Shown one piece after another: positions 32,944-36,736 of a DNA stretch of 36,736 nucleotides. Position numbers and translations under genes: made by a program. Source of the DNA: a virus; IMG/VR virus record IMGVR_UViG_3300032083_003562, positions 1 to 36,736 of that record; one strand, given 5' to 3'. The stretch's first letter is position 1. Each line of letters starts with the position of its first letter. The notes below the pieces were generated by a model that saw only the letters and a program-made list of their open reading frames with translations, ran no database searches and was not told where the DNA came from.

Positions 32944-33894
32944 ATGCAAGTACACATACACACCAAGACTGATGTACAGATAGAATGCCAGGATCTTGAT
33001 CGTAACACCGTAACACACGATCTGGTATTTGATCTAGCGCCAGGATGGCACAAGGTCACTATACCTTTGCCTAGGAAAGATATAACCAGGATAGAAGTCG
33101 ACGGAGAGGACATAAGGTATTACATCAACGCCGGACACAACACAGAAAAAGGATACGTGCTGTGGTTGAACAGTGACCTGGATCAGTTTTACACCAGGAC
33201 ATCAGAGTGCATGGCACAGGACGACTTGCTGAGATTTAAGGACATGTCCAAGAAGTACATGCACACAGTCAGTTGGAATGAGAAAGTAGAAGGTGATTTC
33301 ATACCCGAACACATAAAGAGATTCTTTGCCAAGGGGGACGGTCCCTTCTGGTACATAAGGAGTGAATATCACAAACTTCCTTACATAGAGTACACTGGTG
33401 GACCTGTTCCCGAAATAGATCCTGCTACAGACCTGGACGAGGACTTGGATTTCATTGACGAAAAGTTCCAGGGTGCTGGAAAGTGTAAATCATTGAAACA
33501 AAATCCAGTACTGCCAACAATAATGACGGAACAGTTGAAGAATAAAAACCTAAGGAATCTTTTCCTACAGCTTGGCTTCACTGAAATGTTGCAGATAACG
33601 TATGTTGAACTGGGACCGAAATCAATAATACCCATACACAGGGATGATAGCACCTATTTTGACGCAAACCATATACTGCAAGGTCCTTCACAAGGATGGC
33701 TACGCATATCGGGAGATCATGAAAAGGTCAAATTCAAATTCAAGAATGCAGGACTGATAGATGTGAGCAAACCCATGTTCATAAACAACAGAGAGTTCGT
33801 ACACAGCCTGGTACACTCGGGTGACAAACCACGCGGAGTATTACTTTTCACCGGTATCAGTTCGTTGACAAATAAGTCATTCCTCGAAAAATAA
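32944..33894 (+). CDS. AspH-like 2OG-Fe(II) oxygenase, copy 2
   Basis: 316 residues from the ATG at 32944; a TTG two codons upstream is in frame but unnecessary. The first 80 residues form a small beta domain (VQIECQDLDRNTVTHDLVFD; ITRIEVDGEDIRYYINAG). The catalytic half shows H232-R-D234 (IIPIHRDDSTYF), H287 (FVHSLVHSGD) and R297, which is ten residues after the distal His as in the oxygenase at 28395. FINNREFVHSLVHSG and RGVLLFTG fit the last strands of the AspH-like core. H291 is a second possible distal His. It follows the last fibre-region gene and precedes the sugar-transferase-like group. The substrate is unknown; it could be a virion protein, a host protein or a small metabolite. The N-terminal domain has no counterpart in copy 1. 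Confidence 0.7.
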   Translation: MQVHIHTKTDVQIECQDLDRNTVTHDLVFDLAPGWHKVTIPLPRKDITRIEVDGEDIRYYINAGHNTEKGYVLWLNSDLDQFYTRTSECMAQDDLLRFKDMSKKYMHTVSWNEKVEGDFIPEHIKRFFAKGDGPFWYIRSEYHKLPYIEYTGGPVPEIDPATDLDEDLDFIDEKFQGAGKCKSLKQNPVLPTIMTEQLKNKNLRNLFLQLGFTEMLQITYVELGPKSIIPIHRDDSTYFDANHILQGPSQGWLRISGDHEKVKFKFKNAGLIDVSKPMFINNREFVHSLVHSGDKPRGVLLFTGISSLTNKSFLEK

Positions 33895-33908
33895 AAATTT
33901 TTTGGGTG

Positions 33909-33937
33909 TTGATTTTACCAATAATTAAATGTATAAT
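33909..33937 (+). promoter_or_regulatory. Sigma70-like promoter TTGATT-N17-TATAAT
   Basis: TTGATT at 33909-33914 and a perfect TATAAT at 33932-33937, separated by 17 bases, the ideal spacing for a host-type promoter. Only six bases lie between the -10 box and the ATG at 33944, so initiation would be at or beside the start codon. It lies in the 49-base gap after the second oxygenase gene and would separate the following small-protein and sugar-transferase-like genes from late transcription. Confidence 0.65.
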
Positions 33938-33943
33938 TGAGTT

Positions 33944-34261
33944 ATGGATATTGGCAATATTAAGAAACACTCGGACCTCAATTTTGAGGTAGCTCAGGCT
34001 AAAAAGAATGCACTGGAGAAACTGCGTTCAAGACAGCTGATGGCCTACAACGAAAGGCTGTTCACGGCAGATGCTAACACCATTAATATAGTAAGCACAC
34101 TCAAACAACACAACAAAGATTTCTACATGTTAGATGTTAATGATAATCCTTGTCACATCAAGGATCCGAATGATTTCCTAAACAAATTAATAGAAAGAAA
34201 CCAGGAAACACTGAACTCGTACCAACAGCTACACCAAGATCTCGCAAAAAAGAGAAAATAA
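33944..34261 (+). CDS. Small conserved-type protein of unknown function, 105 residues
   Basis: 105 residues, mostly helical and charged. The first half (EVAQAKKNALEKLRSRQLMA) and the last (DFLNKLIERNQETLNSYQQL) look like helices able to form coiled coils, around a small strand region FYMLDVNDNPCHIKD. No enzyme motif, membrane segment or signal is visible, and I do not recognise the family. It is the first gene after a sigma70-like promoter and its stop overlaps the start of the GT-A-like gene (TAATG), so the two are co-translated. A helper or partner of the following protein is possible by position. Confidence 0.6.
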   Translation: MDIGNIKKHSDLNFEVAQAKKNALEKLRSRQLMAYNERLFTADANTINIVSTLKQHNKDFYMLDVNDNPCHIKDPNDFLNKLIERNQETLNSYQQLHQDLAKKRK

Positions 34262-35013
34262 TGACAACCGGTGTACTGATGTACTGTTTTGACACACCTG
34301 AATTAAATTATCACCGTTTGGCTGAACGTTGTGTGGAACAGATACGGAAGTACTTAAAACTAGAAATAACAATAGTAACCAATTTAGAAACTTTCAAAAA
34401 GTTTAAGCCACTGGGAATGATCAATTACAAGTTGGTAGAAAACAGCACAACCAACACAAGACCTTACAGGGGAAAAAGTGTGGCATGGTACAACAAGGAA
34501 CGTGCCCTGGCATATGAACATTCGCCCTACGACACGACCATACTGATGGACTGTGACTATTTCGTATTTTCTTCCACACTGTTAGAATTGGCAAACACAG
34601 AATTTGACATGATGTTGCACGATCGAGTGCATGACCTTACAGGTAAAAACATGATCTTGGGTAAGGACGAAAGTACACTGCCTTTGGTATGGGCAACAGT
34701 AACACTTTTTAAGAAGACTGCAAACACAAAGGCAATATTCGCCATGATAAATCATGTACAGGAATACTATCCACACTACAGGAATCTTTACAGGATACGT
34801 TATATAAATTACAGGAACGATTATGCTTTCGCAATAGCACTGCACCAATTGAATCTGGGAAACCGCATACCCACACCCATGACCATGTTGGCGGACAGTG
34901 TGGATGTTATAGACAGTGACGGGGATGGCATTGTGTTCAAACACGGAGATAACGTCATGTTCACGTCGGGGCAGGATGTACACGTGATGGACAAGGAGTG
35001 GTGCAATGGATAA
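34261..35013 (+). CDS. GT-A-like glycosyltransferase, protein 1
   Basis: 250 residues. The order of elements fits a GT-A nucleotide-sugar transferase: N-terminal strand GVLMYCFDTPELNYHRLAER, second strand LEITIVTN, then the helix VAWYNKERALAYEHSPYDTT and the strand ILMDCDYFVF with D97-C-D99 as the DxD metal and nucleotide site. WATVTLFKK and the later helix YRNDYAFAIALHQLNLGN resemble the acceptor side. Similar proteins are common in marine T4-like phages without assigned substrates. The start overlaps the preceding stop. The stop lies eight bases into the next gene, so the GT-like genes are coupled. Glycosylation of a virion protein, DNA base or host glycan cannot be told apart from the sequence. 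Confidence 0.65.
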   Translation: MTTGVLMYCFDTPELNYHRLAERCVEQIRKYLKLEITIVTNLETFKKFKPLGMINYKLVENSTTNTRPYRGKSVAWYNKERALAYEHSPYDTTILMDCDYFVFSSTLLELANTEFDMMLHDRVHDLTGKNMILGKDESTLPLVWATVTLFKKTANTKAIFAMINHVQEYYPHYRNLYRIRYINYRNDYAFAIALHQLNLGNRIPTPMTMLADSVDVIDSDGDGIVFKHGDNVMFTSGQDVHVMDKEWCNG

Positions 35014-35818
35014 GGGATATGTATGGTTCGCACTGAACAACTCAACAACAGATTACATAGAGCTCAGCAGAGAACTGGCCAAAAGCATAAAGAAATTTAA
35101 CAAGCACAACAAAGTATGTGTGATAACAGACAAACCGGTCAAGGACGAACTGTTTGATTTTGTTAAGGTATTGAAGCAAGATGACAGTGCAGATCAGGAA
35201 TGGAAACTCAACAACGAATACAAAGTATTCCACTACACACCATTCACGCACACCATAAAACTCACAGCCGATATGTTATTCACACAGAACACTGACTGGT
35301 GGTGGAACTATCTATGGCAACATGATCAAGTGTTCTCATACCATTGCAGGAACTATCAGGACGAAGTGATAAAACACAGTTTCTACAGGACGTTGTTCGC
35401 AAGGAATGATCTTCCCGATGTGTATGACGGTTTGCACTACTTCAGGAAGAGCACAAAAGCAAAACATTTCTATGACTTATGTGAGACAATCACAAAAAAC
35501 TGGAAACAAGTCAAAGAAACAGTTCTAGTGGACTGTCATGATGAGCAACCAACAACAGACGTGGTGTATGCCCTGGCCAACAAGATACAGGATCCTTTAC
35601 AGCAGGACAAGGTAGAGTATGAGTGGTTCAAGTTCATGCACAACAAACAGCACATAAACAAAATAGGCAAGAGATTTGAAAATGACAACTACCTGAATTC
35701 CATGAAGATCGGAAACAGGCTGTACATGGGCGGACACAGACAGCACAGGATAGTACACTACCACAACAAGAAAATGATAGGAGAATTAAGTGAACGAACT
35801 TTTGAAAGCACTAGATAA
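35006..35818 (+). CDS. GT-A-like protein 2, possible glycosyltransferase
   Basis: 270 residues. It resembles the preceding gene product in layout: N-terminal strand KGYVWFALNNSTTDYIELSR, strand NKVCVITDKP, a helix region, then FTHTIKLTADMLFTQNTDWW, where D89 in TADM occupies the DxD place but the second Asp is absent. DVYDGLHYFRKSTKAKHFYD and the late stretch MGGHRQHRIVHYHNKK look like acceptor-side and C-terminal loops; HxxH-like His residues could replace part of the metal site. A missing second Asp lowers the confidence in activity. It overlaps the previous gene by eight bases and the next by 29. No Shine-Dalgarno is obvious apart from AAGGAG at 34993-34998, about seven bases before the ATG. 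Confidence 0.5.
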   Translation: MDKGYVWFALNNSTTDYIELSRELAKSIKKFNKHNKVCVITDKPVKDELFDFVKVLKQDDSADQEWKLNNEYKVFHYTPFTHTIKLTADMLFTQNTDWWWNYLWQHDQVFSYHCRNYQDEVIKHSFYRTLFARNDLPDVYDGLHYFRKSTKAKHFYDLCETITKNWKQVKETVLVDCHDEQPTTDVVYALANKIQDPLQQDKVEYEWFKFMHNKQHINKIGKRFENDNYLNSMKIGNRLYMGGHRQHRIVHYHNKKMIGELSERTFESTR

Positions 35819-36101
35819 TCTACCACCTGTTAAAAAGAAAATACACACTGTGACCATACAGGGAAAGACCATCGAAGTCAGTCTCGAAAAAAAATTAGAA
35901 ATCTTGAAAGCCACGAACGGTGAAGATGCATTTACATTAGATGGGGATAAAATAATTCCAAAACCTGTGGAAAAAAAAAGTAAACGTAGATTGCCCACTC
36001 TTAAAAAAGATAAAACGGGCGGTCATTTCCACAACGGTGATCCTTTCTGGTTAGAAAGAATAGCAGAGGAGGGGTACACATGGCAGACAGAATCAGAGTA
36101 A
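35790..36101 (+). CDS. Small basic protein of unknown function, 103 residues
   Basis: 103 residues. The N-terminal half is helical and charged (NELLKALDNLPPVKKKIHTV, then TIQGKTIEVSLEKKLEILKA). A basic linker follows at about 65-80 (KPVEKKSKRRLPTLKKDKTG) and the C-terminal end reads GGHFHNGDPFWLERIAEEGY. No family is recognised. It overlaps the preceding GT-A-like gene by 29 bases and the following one by 22, so it belongs to the same transcript. A role as an accessory of its neighbours is possible by position only. Confidence 0.55.
   Translation: MNELLKALDNLPPVKKKIHTVTIQGKTIEVSLEKKLEILKATNGEDAFTLDGDKIIPKPVEKKSKRRLPTLKKDKTGGHFHNGDPFWLERIAEEGYTWQTESE
36067..36072 (+). promoter_or_regulatory. 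Consensus Shine-Dalgarno AGGAGG for the last gene
   Basis: A perfect AGGAGG inside the previous gene, seven bases before the ATG at 36080. It fixes the start of the truncated last gene despite the 22-base overlap, and it is the strongest ribosome binding site in the window. Confidence 0.8.
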
Positions 36102-36736
36102 GTGATCTAGATTTCGTGTACATCAGTTACGCAGAGCCCAACAAGGAACAGAACTGGGCCGACCTCAAGAACAAGGTACCATGGGCAAAACGTGTGGACG
36201 GTGTAAAAGGATTTGATTCAGCACACAAGGCCGCGGCAGAGACAGCAGAAACAGATTTCTTCATAAGTGTGGACGGTGATAACATCATTGATGAAACGTT
36301 CCTACTGCAAACGTTAGACTGGTCAAAAACAAATAAGAAAGCTGTACACAGATGGAGGGCAAAGAACAACATCAATGGGTTGGTTTACGGCAATGGTGGT
36401 CTGGTTGGATGGGACAAGGAAACTTGCCTCAACATGCGGACACACGAGAACGCTGACACTGACGAAAATCAAATGGACTTCTGTTGGGGAGTACCACACG
36501 AGAACCTACATAACTGCTATTCTTCAACAATCATAAACGCAACACCGCAACAGGCATTCGTGGCAGGATATAGGGAAGGAGTGAAAATGAGCACCGAAAA
36601 GGGCAAACCTATAAGTGCAAAAAATTATTACAGGTCCATATGGAGAAACAATCTAAACATCTTGAGCACTTGGTGTACCATAGGTGCAGACATTGAGAAT
36701 GGCAAGTATGCCATGCTGGGTGCAAGAATGGGTTGC
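36080..36736 (+). CDS. GT-A-like glycosyltransferase, protein 3 (cut by the window end)
   Basis: 219 codons are visible with no stop before the edge. The start reads MADRIRVSDLDFVYISYAEP, then NKEQNWADLKNKVPWAKRVD, typical of a family frequent in marine T4-like phages. The DxD motif is D65-G-D67 in FFISVDGDNIIDETFL, following the usual helix of GT-A enzymes (GFDSAHKAAAETAETDF). RWRAKNNINGLVYGNGGLVG and later FCWGVPHENLHNCYSSTIIN fit the acceptor region. The start is fixed by an AGGAGG. The C-terminus is outside the window. Substrate unknown. Confidence 0.65.
   Translation, partial: MADRIRVSDLDFVYISYAEPNKEQNWADLKNKVPWAKRVDGVKGFDSAHKAAAETAETDFFISVDGDNIIDETFLLQTLDWSKTNKKAVHRWRAKNNINGLVYGNGGLVGWDKETCLNMRTHENADTDENQMDFCWGVPHENLHNCYSSTIINATPQQAFVAGYREGVKMSTEKGKPISAKNYYRSIWRNNLNILSTWCTIGADIENGKYAMLGARMGC

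Noticed and set aside
33890-33904. AAAAATTTTTT stretch after the second oxygenase as a terminator
   Set aside because: It is an A-run followed by a T-run without a GC-rich stem, so a rho-independent terminator is not supported.

Overview
This window is part of the late, structural half of a T4-like (contractile-tailed) phage genome, most similar in gene content and wording of the proteins to marine T4-like phages (cyanophage or pelagiphage type). The evidence is a baseplate block in T4-like marine order (gp48-like tube cap, gp53-like wedge, a hub-like protein, gp5-like spike, gp25, gp6), a divergent gp55 late sigma factor followed by the first codons of gp47, and TAAATA late-promoter boxes at gene boundaries. 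No host gene, tRNA, IS element or CRISPR array is visible. The host cannot be fixed from this window: there are no photosynthesis genes here, and Ile is often coded by ATA.

Layout. (1) 1-1063, minus strand: the gp47 N-terminus (cut by the window edge) and gp55. (2) 1064-1205: divergent intergenic region, the longest non-coding stretch (142 bases), carrying a TATAAATA late promoter. (3) 1206-10313, plus strand: baseplate genes. (4) 10313-23299: one 4328-residue open frame, a mosaic baseplate or adhesion protein with a cupredoxin-like domain, a seven-blade FG-GAP-like propeller, two CBM5/12-like modules and a C-terminal run of five GDGST modules. (5) 23309-28405: a conserved virion protein, two tail-fibre-like paralogues, and a glycine-rich adhesin-like protein that ends in a Hint (Hedgehog/intein-type) domain. 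(6) 28395-30266: a tightly overlapping enzyme cassette (AspH-like 2OG-Fe(II) oxygenase, SDR, GNAT-like protein, 58-residue protein). (7) 30273-32904: a third fibre paralogue and another virion-type protein. (8) 32944-36736: a second AspH-like oxygenase, then from a sigma70-like promoter a small protein, two GT-A-like proteins, another small protein and a third GT-A-like protein cut by the window end.

How the parts may work together (inference): gp55 would direct late transcription from the TAAATA boxes, several of which sit so close to start codons that the transcripts may be leaderless. The baseplate and fibre products build the tail tip. The Hint domain, the two oxygenases, the SDR, the acetyltransferase-like protein and the sugar-transferase-like proteins are candidates for maturing or decorating adhesins, although action on host metabolites is equally possible. 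The points most worth a second look are the Hint-terminated adhesin and its neighbouring enzymes, the giant mosaic protein with an apparently intact type-1 copper site, and the recurring NNTAAATA-N5-7-ATG arrangement.
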